From assembly GCA_023387135.1 (NCBI GenBank), contig JAEWIK010000216.1, positions 1-6,717 on the forward strand: a stretch of DNA of 6,717 bases. Direction: 5' to 3'. The stretch's first letter is position 1. Each line of letters begins with the position of its first letter. This DNA comes from Actinomycetes bacterium (GTDB lineage Bacteria; Actinomycetota; Actinomycetes; Propionibacteriales; Propionibacteriaceae). The notes under the pieces were generated by a model, which saw only the letters and a program-made list of their open reading frames with translations, had not been told where the DNA came from and searched no databases. This document shows, piece after piece, positions 1 through 6,717 of this stretch. The position numbers were made by a program, and so were the translations under genes.

Positions 1-1661
1 ATCTTCGCCTGTTCAACGACGCCCGCGCATGGGCAGCCCAAGACCCGGACCCGGCAACGGCCGCCATCCTCCTTGAGCTCGTGGCTGCAGCCGAAGAGGG
101 AGACGCCGCCGCCGGCCAGGAACTCCAGGACAGCTTCCGCGGGACCCTCCAGTTCGGCACCGCAGGGCTCCGCGCGGCACTGGGACCGGGACCGAACCGG
201 ATGAACCGCGTGGTGGTCCGCCGCGCCGCCGCCGGCCGCGCGGGCTTCCTCGCCGCCACCGTGGGCAGGGCCGCCCCCGGAACCCGGCCGCGGGCCGTCG
301 TCGGCTACGACGCCCGGCACAACTCGGACGTGTTCGCCGAGGACACCGCGGCCATCTTCACCGCCGCCGGCATCGAAACCTTCCTCATGCCCTCAGCGCT
401 GCCCACCCCGCTGCTCGCGTATGCGGTCCGGGCCCTGGAATGCGACGGCGGCGTGATGGTCACGGCCAGCCACAACCCCCCGCAGGACAACGGCTACAAG
501 GTGTACCTCGGCGACGGCTCGCAGATAGTGCCGCCCGCCGACGCCGACATCGCCGCCGAGATCGCGGAGGTCTCGTCCGCGCCGGTCTCGGACCTGCTGC
601 ACGACGACCAGTTCTCGCTGCTCGGCGACGACCTCGTCCAGGCCTACGTCACGCGGGCGGCCTCGCTGGTGCCGGCCGACGCCCCGCGCCAGGTGAACTG
701 GGTCTACACGGCCATGCACGGGGTGGGCGCCCGGGTCGTCGACGCTGTCGTCGAGGCCACGGGCTTCCCGCAGCCGCGGCGCGTCGCCGCCCAGATCGAA
801 CCGGACCCCGACTTCCCGACAGTCCCGTTCCCCAACCCTGAAGAGCCGGGAGCGATCGACCTCGCGCTCGAACTCGCCAGGGCGTCGGGTGCCGACGTCG
901 CCATCGCCAACGACCCGGACGCCGACAGGTGCGCCGTCGCCGCCGTCGTGGACGGGGACTGGCGCATGCTGACGGGCGACGAACTGGGCACCCTGCTCGC
1001 CGACGACGCGATGCGGCGGGGAGTGCGCGGGACCTACGCCTGCTCGGTGGTCTCCAGCACGCTGCTGGGGACGATGGCCGCGGCGAACTCCCACCCCTTC
1101 GCGACCACGCTCACGGGCTTCAAGTGGATCGGACGCGTGCCTGACCTCGCCTTCGGCTACGAGGAGGCGATCGGCTACTGCACAGACTCGGCGGCGGTCG
1201 CCGACAAGGACGGCATCACCACTCTCGTCCGCGTGCTCGCGCTGACGGCTGCCCTGCGCGCAGAGGGCCTCACCATCGCCGACAGGCTCGACGCCATCGC
1301 CCGGGACTACGGGGTTCACCTCACCAGCCAACTGTCGTTCAGGGTGAGCGACCTCAGCCTGATCGCCGACGCGATGGCCCGCGTCCGCACCGCTCCGCCT
1401 GCCGATCTGGCGGGCGAGCCGGTGCGGGTGGTGGACCTCTCGCTGGGCTCCGACGCCCTCCCGCCCACCGACGGGATGCTGTTCGAGGGAGAGTCGGTGC
1501 GCGCCGTCGCGCGTCCGTCGGGCACCGAGCCCAAGCTGAAGTGCTACCTGCAGGTGCGGCTCACTCCCGGCCAGAGCCAGGACCTCGCCACCGCCAGGGC
1601 CCACGCGAGGGCGGTGATGGAAGGGTTGCGCGCCGAGATGGCGTCGGCCCTCGGGCTGTGA
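1..1661 (+). CDS. Phosphohexomutase of PGM2/phosphomannomutase type (5' partial)
   Basis: Alpha-D-phosphohexomutase that moves phosphate between C1 and C6 (or C5) of a sugar through an active-site phosphoserine; cytoplasmic. The reading frame is open from base 3 to the TGA at 1659-1661 (552 residues visible). All four family loops are present: the phosphoserine loop TASHNPP at 462-482 (Ser codon 468-470), the metal loop DPDADR at 912-929, the sugar-specificity loop GYEEAIGY at 1155-1178 and the phosphate-binding loop RPSGTEPK at 1512-1535. A GTG at 81 is possible, but the codons before it encode an AWAAQDPDP stretch typical of this family's N-terminus, so the true start lies just left of the window and few residues are missing. 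The FGTAGLR motif and GYEEAIGY loop resemble the PGM2 branch, whose human member is a phosphopentomutase. With a uridine-kinase-like gene overlapping downstream, a role in ribose-1-phosphate or glucose-phosphate interconversion is plausible (inference). The exact substrate cannot be read from sequence. Confidence 0.92.
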   Translation, partial: LRLFNDARAWAAQDPDPATAAILLELVAAAEEGDAAAGQELQDSFRGTLQFGTAGLRAALGPGPNRMNRVVVRRAAAGRAGFLAATVGRAAPGTRPRAVVGYDARHNSDVFAEDTAAIFTAAGIETFLMPSALPTPLLAYAVRALECDGGVMVTASHNPPQDNGYKVYLGDGSQIVPPADADIAAEIAEVSSAPVSDLLHDDQFSLLGDDLVQAYVTRAASLVPADAPRQVNWVYTAMHGVGARVVDAVVEATGFPQPRRVAAQIEPDPDFPTVPFPNPEEPGAIDLALELARASGADVAIANDPDADRCAVAAVVDGDWRMLTGDELGTLLADDAMRRGVRGTYACSVVSSTLLGTMAAANSHPFATTLTGFKWIGRVPDLAFGYEEAIGYCTDSAAVADKDGITTLVRVLALTAALRAEGLTIADRLDAIARDYGVHLTSQLSFRVSDLSLIADAMARVRTAPPADLAGEPVRVVDLSLGSDALPPTDGMLFEGESVRAVARPSGTEPKLKCYLQVRLTPGQSQDLATARAHARAVMEGLRAEMASALGL

Positions 1662-2383
1662 GCACTCCCCGCCTCATCCTGGTCGCCGGCGCTTCCGGCA
1701 GCGGCAAGTCCCGGTTGGCCCGCCACTCCCACTGCCTGCAGTTCCGCCTCGACGACTTTTACTTCGACGAAGCCCGAGTGCTGGACGAGCTCGCTCGTCC
1801 AGCCGAGGGCAAGGAAGAAGTTGACGAGCGAAGCGAGGAACACTTGGATGAGGAGCGAGTGCGCGAGGAGGTCGCGCGCCTCACTGGCGCGAACGAGCGG
1901 GCAGAGCAGGACGGCCAGCCGGAGGTCAGGGTGCCGATCACCAGCTACGGCATCATCGACTGGGACGATCCGGCGGTCTGGGACGCCGGCGCCGCGCTGG
2001 AAGCGCTCAGGGAGTTGATGCAGAACGGCGAGGTCGAGGTTCCCGAGTACTCCATCCCGCTCAGCCGGGCGGTGGGCCGCCACAGCCTCAGGCTCGACGG
2101 CAGGACGTGCATCCTCGCCGAGGGCATCTTCGCGATCGAGATGCTCGGCCACCTCCAGGACGCCGGCATCCCCGCCACGGCGATCTATCTCGACAGGCCG
2201 GGCTGGCTGGTGTTCCTGCTGCGCCTGCGCCGTGACCTCGCGCTGAAGCGCAAGCCGCCCCACGTCCTGCTGCGTCGTGGTCTCGCGCTGTGGCGGGCGC
2301 AGCCCGCCCTCAAGCGCCGGGCGCTGGCGGCGGGTTTCACCCCGCTCCCCATGAAGCCCGCCCTGGCTGCCGTCGCCTCCTGA
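1658..2383 (+). CDS. Uridine-kinase-like P-loop NTPase with charged insertion
   Basis: A 241-residue P-loop kinase of the uridine kinase/phosphoribulokinase type, expected to phosphorylate a nucleoside or similar small substrate with ATP in the cytoplasm. Walker A is GASGSGKS at residues 11-18. LDDFY at 31-35 and DWDDP at 101-105 are the conserved substrate-side motifs of actinobacterial homologues, and the C-terminus has the basic RKPP...LLRRG stretch of this group. The GTG start at 1658 overlaps the upstream TGA (GTGA, 4 bases) and places Walker A ten residues in. I see no strong Shine-Dalgarno, so translation is probably coupled to the mutase gene. From recall, the gap between DDFY and DWDDP in relatives is about 15-20 residues; here it is 65, filled with a Glu/Arg-rich, predicted helical segment (about residues 39-90) whose DNA contains a perfect hairpin and less typical codons. 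The enzyme core otherwise looks intact. The substrate is unproven; it could be a kinase-like ATPase rather than a true uridine kinase. Confidence 0.85.
   Translation: MSTPRLILVAGASGSGKSRLARHSHCLQFRLDDFYFDEARVLDELARPAEGKEEVDERSEEHLDEERVREEVARLTGANERAEQDGQPEVRVPITSYGIIDWDDPAVWDAGAALEALRELMQNGEVEVPEYSIPLSRAVGRHSLRLDGRTCILAEGIFAIEMLGHLQDAGIPATAIYLDRPGWLVFLLRLRRDLALKRKPPHVLLRRGLALWRAQPALKRRALAAGFTPLPMKPALAAVAS
1772..1927 (+). repeat. Candidate in-frame insertion in the kinase gene
   Basis: Approximate limits. This segment separates the DDFY and DWDDP motifs and encodes a Glu/Arg/Asp-rich stretch with no counterpart I know in related kinases. It differs in texture from its neighbours: it is less GC-rich around 1810-1850, uses codons such as gaa, gtt, cga, ttg and gat, and repeats the core GAGCGA (1826-1831, 1853-1858) with related forms around it. 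It holds a perfect hairpin (1780-1803), and GACGAGCGA at 1823-1831 is the reverse complement of 1791-1799. These traits fit a small palindromic repeat element that inserted in frame, but other copies cannot be seen in this window. Slow local expansion of a charged loop is the alternative. Confidence 0.45.
1780..1803. repeat. Perfect 10-bp inverted repeat inside the kinase gene
   Basis: GCTGGACGAG (1780-1789) and its exact reverse complement CTCGTCCAGC (1794-1803) flank a 4-base CTCG loop. It could form a very stable hairpin in DNA or mRNA. It lies at the left edge of the candidate insertion, and part of the right arm is complementary again to 1823-1831. Confidence 0.8.
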
Positions 2384-2396
2384 GCTCGCCCCGAGC
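2384..2396. terminator. Short hairpin between convergent genes (weak)
   Basis: Only 19 bases separate the kinase stop from the metG stop. GCTCG at 2384-2388 and CGAGC at 2392-2396 can pair around a 3-base loop. The stem is short and no T-run follows, so it is at best a weak bidirectional terminator. Confidence 0.25.
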
Positions 2397-2402
2397 CGGA
2401 CG

Positions 2403-4187
2403 TCAGGTCAGGGGCGCCCACGACGGGCCGGTCTGGCCCAGGGTGTCGTCCAGCTTGGCGAACAGCGGGGAAGGCTTGACCAGCGGCGTTCCCGCCTGCA
2501 GCGGACGGGACTCCCACACCGCCTGCTGGGCGGCGTAGTCGCCCTGCAGCACCGGGTAGTCGGGCCCGCCTTCCTCACCGACGGTGCGGATCTCGGGTTG
2601 CGCGGCCCACACGCCCGTGCCGCCGAGGGCTTCGTGCACCTTCTGGGCGGCGTGCGGCAGGAAGGGGGTGAGCAGCGTGTTCACGTCCGACACGACCTGC
2701 AGCGCGGTGTGCAGCACAGTGTCCCTGCGGGCCGGGTCGTCCTTGAGCTTCCACGGTTCCTGCTCGGACAGGTACTTGTTGGCCAGCCCCGCGACCCGCA
2801 TGGCCTCGGTGATCGCCTGCTTGAAGCGCGCGCGCCGCAGCAGCGAGCCGACCTCGCCGAAGGCGGCCCTGGACGACGCGAGCAGCGCCGCGTCGGCGTC
2901 GGCGGGTGCCAGCGCCTCGGGGATCGCTCCCACGTTCTTGTGCGCCATGGAGATCGAGCGGTTGACGAGGTTGCCCCACTCGTTGGCCAGTTCGAAGTTG
3001 GTCCTGCGGACGAACTCTTCCCAGGTGAAGTCTGTGTCCTGGTTCTCCGGCCCGGCGACGGAGATGAAGTAGCGCAGGGCGTCGGGGCCGAACTCGGAGA
3101 GGAAGTCGCCGACGTAGATGACCTGGCGGCGCGAGGTCGAGAACTTCGCCCCGCTCATCGTCAGGTACTCGCTCGACACGACCTCGGTCGGGAGGTTCAG
3201 CGTGCCGAACACACCGGGCTGCCCGCCGCGGTCGCCCGCGCCGTTGTGGCCCAGCAGCATGGCCGGCCAGATGACCGAGTGGAAGACGATGTTGTCCTTG
3301 CCCATGAAGTAGTACGACTCGGCGGACGGGTCGGTCCACCACTTCTGCCAGGCGTCGGGGTCTCCCGAACGTCGCGCCCACTCCACCGACGCAGACAGGT
3401 AGCCGATGACGGCGTCGAACCACACGTAGATGCGCTTCATCGGCTGGTCGCGCCAGCCGTCCAGCGGGATCGGCACCCCCCAGTCGAGATCGCGGGTGAT
3501 GGCGCGCGGCTTCAGGTCCTCCAGCAGGTTGGCGGAGAACTTCAGGACGTTGGGCCGCCAGTCGGTCCTGGTCGCCAGCCACTGGCCCAGCGACCCCGCC
3601 AGGCCGGGCAGGTCGAGGAAGAACTGCTCGGACTCGACGAACCGCGGGGTCTCGCCGTTGATCTTGGAGCGCGGGTTCTTCAACTCGATCGGGTCGAGCT
3701 GGTTGCCGCAGTTGTCGCACTGGTCGCCGCGGGCGCCGTCGTACCCGCAGATCGGACAGGTGCCCTCGATGTAGCGGTCAGGCAGCGTCCTGCCGGTGGA
3801 GGGCGAGATCGCGCTCATCTGGGTCTTCGCCACGATGTAGCCGTTGCGGTGCAGCGAGGTGAAGATGTCCTGGGTGACCTTGTAGTGGTTGAGCGTCGTC
3901 GTCCTCGTGAACAGGTCGTACGACAGCCCGAGGCCCGCGAGGTCCTCGACGATCACCCTGTTGTACTTGTCGGCGAGCTGCCTGGCGGTCACACCCTCGT
4001 TGTCGGCCTGCACGGAGATGGGGGTGCCGTGCTCGTCGGTCCCCGACACCATCAGGACGTCGTGTCCGGCCATCCGCATGTAGCGGGAGAAGACGTCGGA
4101 GGGAACCCCGAAACCCGACACATGTCCGATGTGCCGCGGCCCGTTGGCGTACGGCCATGCCACGGCGGTGAGGATGGAAGAAGTCAC
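2403..4187 (-). CDS. metG: Methionyl-tRNA synthetase
   Basis: Charges tRNA-Met and initiator tRNA with methionine using ATP; a class I aminoacyl-tRNA synthetase of the cytoplasm. The 594-residue protein has the HIGH motif at residues 19-22, a Cys4 zinc knuckle (Cys 144, 147, 157, 160) in the connective domain, the WFDA stretch near 256-259, a KMSKS-equivalent reading KFSTS at 348-352, and a helical anticodon-binding domain starting near NEWGNLVNR (402-410). It ends soon after this domain, so the C-terminal tRNA-binding extension found in some MetRS is absent. The GTG at 4185-4187 is chosen because it gives the standard short N-terminus (about ten residues before WPYANGP). An in-frame ATG at 4304 would add 39 non-conserved residues and pass through the likely promoter. 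A TAGGAT -10 box seven bases before the GTG suggests a leaderless mRNA. AGGA eight bases upstream is an alternative ribosome site. The gene is convergent with the kinase gene and divergent from the phosphate permease. Confidence 0.97.
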   Translation of the reverse strand: MTSSILTAVAWPYANGPRHIGHVSGFGVPSDVFSRYMRMAGHDVLMVSGTDEHGTPISVQADNEGVTARQLADKYNRVIVEDLAGLGLSYDLFTRTTTLNHYKVTQDIFTSLHRNGYIVAKTQMSAISPSTGRTLPDRYIEGTCPICGYDGARGDQCDNCGNQLDPIELKNPRSKINGETPRFVESEQFFLDLPGLAGSLGQWLATRTDWRPNVLKFSANLLEDLKPRAITRDLDWGVPIPLDGWRDQPMKRIYVWFDAVIGYLSASVEWARRSGDPDAWQKWWTDPSAESYYFMGKDNIVFHSVIWPAMLLGHNGAGDRGGQPGVFGTLNLPTEVVSSEYLTMSGAKFSTSRRQVIYVGDFLSEFGPDALRYFISVAGPENQDTDFTWEEFVRRTNFELANEWGNLVNRSISMAHKNVGAIPEALAPADADAALLASSRAAFGEVGSLLRRARFKQAITEAMRVAGLANKYLSEQEPWKLKDDPARRDTVLHTALQVVSDVNTLLTPFLPHAAQKVHEALGGTGVWAAQPEIRTVGEEGGPDYPVLQGDYAAQQAVWESRPLQAGTPLVKPSPLFAKLDDTLGQTGPSWAPLT

Positions 4188-4194
4188 GGGGACG

Positions 4195-4200
4195 ATCCTA
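4195..4200 (-). promoter_or_regulatory. metG -10 box, leaderless-type promoter
   Basis: Read on the minus strand this is TAGGAT, followed by seven bases and then the metG GTG (4187-4185). TANNNT six or seven bases before RTG is the usual layout of leaderless actinobacterial promoters, in which transcription begins at the start codon. No clear -35 element is visible. Confidence 0.6.
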
Positions 4201-4322
4201 TGGCAACCCGGCGGCCGCCCCCGCGCGAGGTCGTGGCGGCGTCCGAGCGGCTCCGCCGCCTCGGCAACCGTGAGGAGTTCGACCCGTGGACCGCGCGGTC
4301 TCACGGCGCCCGCCGAAGGTAA
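4200..4322 (+). CDS. Possible 40-residue basic small protein (doubtful)
   Basis: ATG at 4200-4202 to TAA at 4320-4322. The product begins [12 protein letters not shown], continues with a short Arg/Glu-rich helix-like stretch and ends [19 protein letters not shown] about seven bases before the ATG could serve as a ribosome site. Third positions are about 90 percent G/C, slightly above the alternative frame, but the whole strip is GC-rich, so this is weak support. The start codon shares its first base with the end of the metG -10 box, and the stop lies in the first Pho-box repeat, so the ORF fills the space between control elements. I recognise no family. It may be a chance ORF; there is no transmembrane segment or signal peptide. 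Confidence 0.25.
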   Translation: MATRRPPPREVVAASERLRRLGNREEFDPWTARSHGARRR

Positions 4323-4346
4323 CGAAACGGTGAACAGTAGGTGAAG
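4318..4346. promoter_or_regulatory. Pho box: three 11-base direct repeats (PhoP/RegX3 type)
   Basis: GGTAACG (4318-4324), GGTGAAC (4329-4335) and GGTGAAG (4340-4346) recur with exactly 11-base spacing. Read on the minus strand they are CTTCACC, GTTCACC and CGTTACC, matching the GTTCACC-type 11-base repeats bound by PhoP in Streptomyces and the spaced TTCA motifs of mycobacterial RegX3. They lie 26 bases upstream of the predicted -35 of a phosphate permease gene, the expected target. In S. coelicolor the pitH2 promoter is bound by PhoP at such repeats. The middle and right repeats are strong and the left is degenerate. The GTTCACC reading faces metG, so an effect in that direction cannot be excluded. 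Confidence 0.75.
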
Positions 4347-4372
4347 CGTCGCCCCTGGCCAGCCGCTCGGAG

Positions 4373-4403
4373 TTTACGGACGGGGGCGGATGGGCCCTAC
4401 CAT
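4373..4403 (+). promoter_or_regulatory. Promoter of the phosphate permease operon, probably leaderless
   Basis: A -10 box TACCAT at 4398-4403 is followed by six bases and then GTG at 4410, the leaderless layout. A weak -35, TTTACG at 4373-4378, lies 19 bases upstream (TTACGG one base over gives 18). No Shine-Dalgarno sits at a usable distance from the GTG, which supports a transcript starting at or near 4410. The poor -35 fits a promoter that needs an activator such as PhoP. Confidence 0.55.
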
Positions 4404-4409
4404 GATCAC

Positions 4410-5632
<1,223 letters not shown>

Positions 5633-5636
<4 letters not shown>

Positions 5637-5944
5637 ACCAGGTCATCGCCGCCCTCGACGCCGGTTGGCGCATCCTGCTGGTGGGCATCCTCCTCGGTGC
5701 CGTCCTGCCCACCCTCTTCGGCATCGGCGTCAGGACGCTCGCCTGGGGAACCGGCGGCGAGGCCGAGATCCACGACGAGGGTGTGCTGCCGAAGCCGCAT
5801 CCCGTCGGCCGGGTGATAGGTTTCGCGATCTTCGCCCTGGTGATCCTCGTCGTGCTGCTGGGGCTGGGCTACATCGTCGCCCACGGCCTCGGCTGGCAGG
5901 TCACCTTCGACGGGCTGCTGCCCGTCATCAAGCCGAGGGGCTGA
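5633..5944 (+). CDS. Small two-helix membrane protein, partner of the phosphate permease
   Basis: A 103-residue protein of unknown function. It has two hydrophobic helices, about residues 13-34 and 61-85, joined by a polar loop with acidic and basic residues (GGEAEIHDEG then PKPHPVGR), and a short tail ending IKPRG. There is no cleavable signal peptide, Cys pair or catalytic motif. The ATG overlaps the permease stop by 4 bases and has a good AGGAG site, so the two are co-transcribed and probably made in fixed proportion. A small membrane protein directly after PiT is, from recall, also seen in Streptomyces (beside pitH2), which suggests a shared job such as stabilising or regulating the transporter (inference). 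It is not PhoU-like: PhoU is a larger soluble helical protein. The function should be left as unknown. Confidence 0.88.
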
Positions 5945-5993
5945 CCCGGTACCGGGCGGGCGACCACCGCCCACTCCTCGCCTGGGCTCAGGC
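5945..5993. terminator. GC-rich hairpins between convergent genes
   Basis: Directly after the small membrane gene's stop comes a perfect 12-base palindrome, CCCGGTACCGGG (5945-5956). Overlapping it is a 6-base stem, GGGCGG (5954-5959) with CCGCCC (5967-5972), loop seven bases. A third small stem, GCCTG (5980-5984) with CAGGC (5989-5993), covers the stop of the minus-strand gene. None has a T-run, so they would act as high-GC, possibly bidirectional terminators. The first two overlap and cannot both form at once. Confidence 0.45.
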
Positions 5994-6717
5994 GGCAGGA
6001 GCCCGTGACTGCCTGCGCGCCTGTTCGGTCATGCTTGACAGGAAACCGCGCGCGTTCTGGCCCACGTCCTGCCTGATCCAGCTCGGGTCGACGTCGACGA
6101 CGGTGACGCGGGACGCCACCGAGCGGAGCACCATCGGCAGCGTGTAGGCCACCGAGGACGGGAAGCTGATCACCTGCTGCGCGACCGGCCCGCGCCGCAG
6201 TTCGACCTCCAGCGGAACGTCGGGGCGGACGACGGTGAGCCCCGTGCGCTCGGCGACCCGGCGCAGCTTCGCGTCGTCCTCCCTGCGGTGGGCGTAGTAC
6301 CTGCCGCGGTTGGGGCCCGAGGCCAGCAGTTCGACGGCCCGCAGGTACGCGTCGGGCTCGACGACCCCCGACTCGACGAGGGACGTCCCGATGATGTCGG
6401 TCCCACGGTGGACCTCGGGGCTCGGGAAACGCCCTCTCGTCCAGTCGTAGCGGTTGGGACGCACCACGACGCCGCGTGCGGCGCCGACGGGCATGACGGT
6501 GAACAGGGTCACGCTGCGGTGGACGCTGGGCGAGAAGAACCGCCGCGCAGCCCTGCCGAAGGGCGCCCGCAGCCGGCTCGACCACCCTGTGCCGCGGGCG
6601 TCCCAGCGGGTGAGCGGCAGGTCCTGGCCCAGCTGGGAGGTGAACTCCAGCGTCGCCGTCCCGTCGTCGACGACCACGACCTCGGATGCCTTGGCGAATC
6701 GCAGCATCGCCTGGATC
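5988..6717 (-). CDS. Sialyl/polysialyltransferase-like glycosyltransferase, C-terminal part (5' partial)
   Basis: The frame is open to the right edge, and the stop is TGA at 5990-5988. Visible from an internal Met at 6707 are VVVDDGTATLEF (residues 10-22 counted from that Met), YYAHRRED (137-144), PLEVEL (165-170) and SFPSSVA (181-187). This order (a DDG strand, then a His-containing motif near basic residues, then a Ser-Ser motif) matches the GT-B-type bacterial sialyltransferases of CAZy family GT52 and the POLYST (alpha-2,8-polysialyltransferase) family, where the His and Ser motifs bind the CMP-sugar. Codons before the Met (ending IQA) continue the frame, and relatives have more sequence ahead of the DDG motif, so the N-terminal part is outside the window. 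The likely role is adding an acidic or other sugar to a surface glycan. Donor and acceptor are unknown, and no sialic-acid synthesis gene is in view. It is convergent with the permease operon and on a separate transcript. Family is moderately sure; activity is not. Confidence 0.6.
   Translation of the reverse strand, partial: IQAMLRFAKASEVVVVDDGTATLEFTSQLGQDLPLTRWDARGTGWSSRLRAPFGRAARRFFSPSVHRSVTLFTVMPVGAARGVVVRPNRYDWTRGRFPSPEVHRGTDIIGTSLVESGVVEPDAYLRAVELLASGPNRGRYYAHRREDDAKLRRVAERTGLTVVRPDVPLEVELRRGPVAQQVISFPSSVAYTLPMVLRSVASRVTVVDVDPSWIRQDVGQNARGFLSSMTEQARRQSRAPAA

Larger units (their letters stand above)
4188..4409. other. Divergent intergenic control region (metG / phosphate permease)
   Basis: This 222-base gap separates two divergently transcribed genes. 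From left to right it holds the metG -10 box (4195-4200), a possible 40-codon plus-strand ORF (4200-4322), an imperfect hairpin inside that ORF (CCGAG-CGGC at 4243-4251 pairing with GCCG at 4255-4258 and CTCGG at 4260-4264, one bulged C), a three-repeat Pho box (4318-4346) and the permease promoter (4373-4403). I see no T-box or riboswitch-like leader for metG, which fits a leaderless start. Confidence 0.75.

Noticed and set aside
393..1604. Long minus-strand open frame opposite the mutase
   Set aside because: Arg/Gly/Val/His-rich translation with no family motifs; a GC-rich shadow of a gene whose sense strand has every expected motif.
1541..1657. Upstream extension of the kinase reading frame
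   Set aside because: It runs inside the mutase gene, encodes an Arg/Pro/Gly-rich stretch, and would put Walker A about 50 residues in. The GTG at 1658 with a 4-base overlap is far more natural.
2575..3720. Second minus-strand frame within metG
   Set aside because: An Arg/Pro-rich out-of-frame translation of the same strand; no motifs.
4243..4264. Imperfect hairpin upstream of metG considered as a T-box or attenuator
   Set aside because: It lies upstream of the likely metG transcription start, and no T-box core or T-run is present.
4188..4304. 39-residue N-terminal extension of MetRS from an ATG at 4304
   Set aside because: Not like any MetRS N-terminus and it would cross the -10 box; the GTG at 4187 gives the standard start.
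2598..4322. Very long plus-strand open frame opposite metG
   Set aside because: Antisense shadow of a well-supported MetRS gene; low-complexity composition. Only its last 40 codons, outside metG, are kept as a doubtful small ORF.

Overview
The window is very GC-rich chromosomal DNA with strong G/C preference at third codon positions, several GTG starts, leaderless-type promoters (TANNNT six or seven bases before a GTG) and an 11-base-periodic Pho box. Together with the protein types (actinobacterial phosphohexomutase, uridine-kinase-like ATPase, PiT transporter followed by a small membrane protein), this points to an actinomycete (Actinomycetota). A narrower placement, for example near Propionibacteriales, would be a guess. 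No tRNA, rRNA, CRISPR array, insertion sequence or phage gene was seen.

Layout: (1) 1-1661, plus strand: a phosphohexomutase of the PGM2/phosphomannomutase type, missing only its extreme N-terminus. (2) 1658-2383, plus strand: a uridine-kinase-like P-loop protein that overlaps the mutase by 4 bases and carries an unusual charged, palindrome-bearing insertion of roughly 45-50 codons. (3) 2403-4187, minus strand: methionyl-tRNA synthetase (metG), convergent with the kinase. (4) 4188-4409: a divergent control region with the metG -10 box, a possible 40-codon ORF, three GGTGAAC-type repeats at exact 11-base spacing (a PhoP-type Pho box) and the pit promoter. (5) 4410-5636, plus strand: a PiT-family phosphate permease, overlapped by 4 bases by (6) 5633-5944, a two-helix small membrane protein. 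(7) 5945-5987: GC-rich hairpins between convergent genes. (8) 5988-6717, minus strand: the C-terminal part of a sialyl/polysialyltransferase-like glycosyltransferase that runs off the window.

The genes fall into four units. The mutase and kinase form a translationally coupled pair that fits nucleoside or sugar-phosphate salvage (inference). metG is a housekeeping gene with its own leaderless promoter. The permease and small membrane protein form a two-gene operon that looks Pho-regulated, like pitH2 of Streptomyces coelicolor. The glycosyltransferase belongs to a separate transcript from the right. I see no clearly new multi-gene system. The points most worth a second look are the in-frame insertion in the kinase, the Pho box, and the conserved-looking small partner of the phosphate permease.
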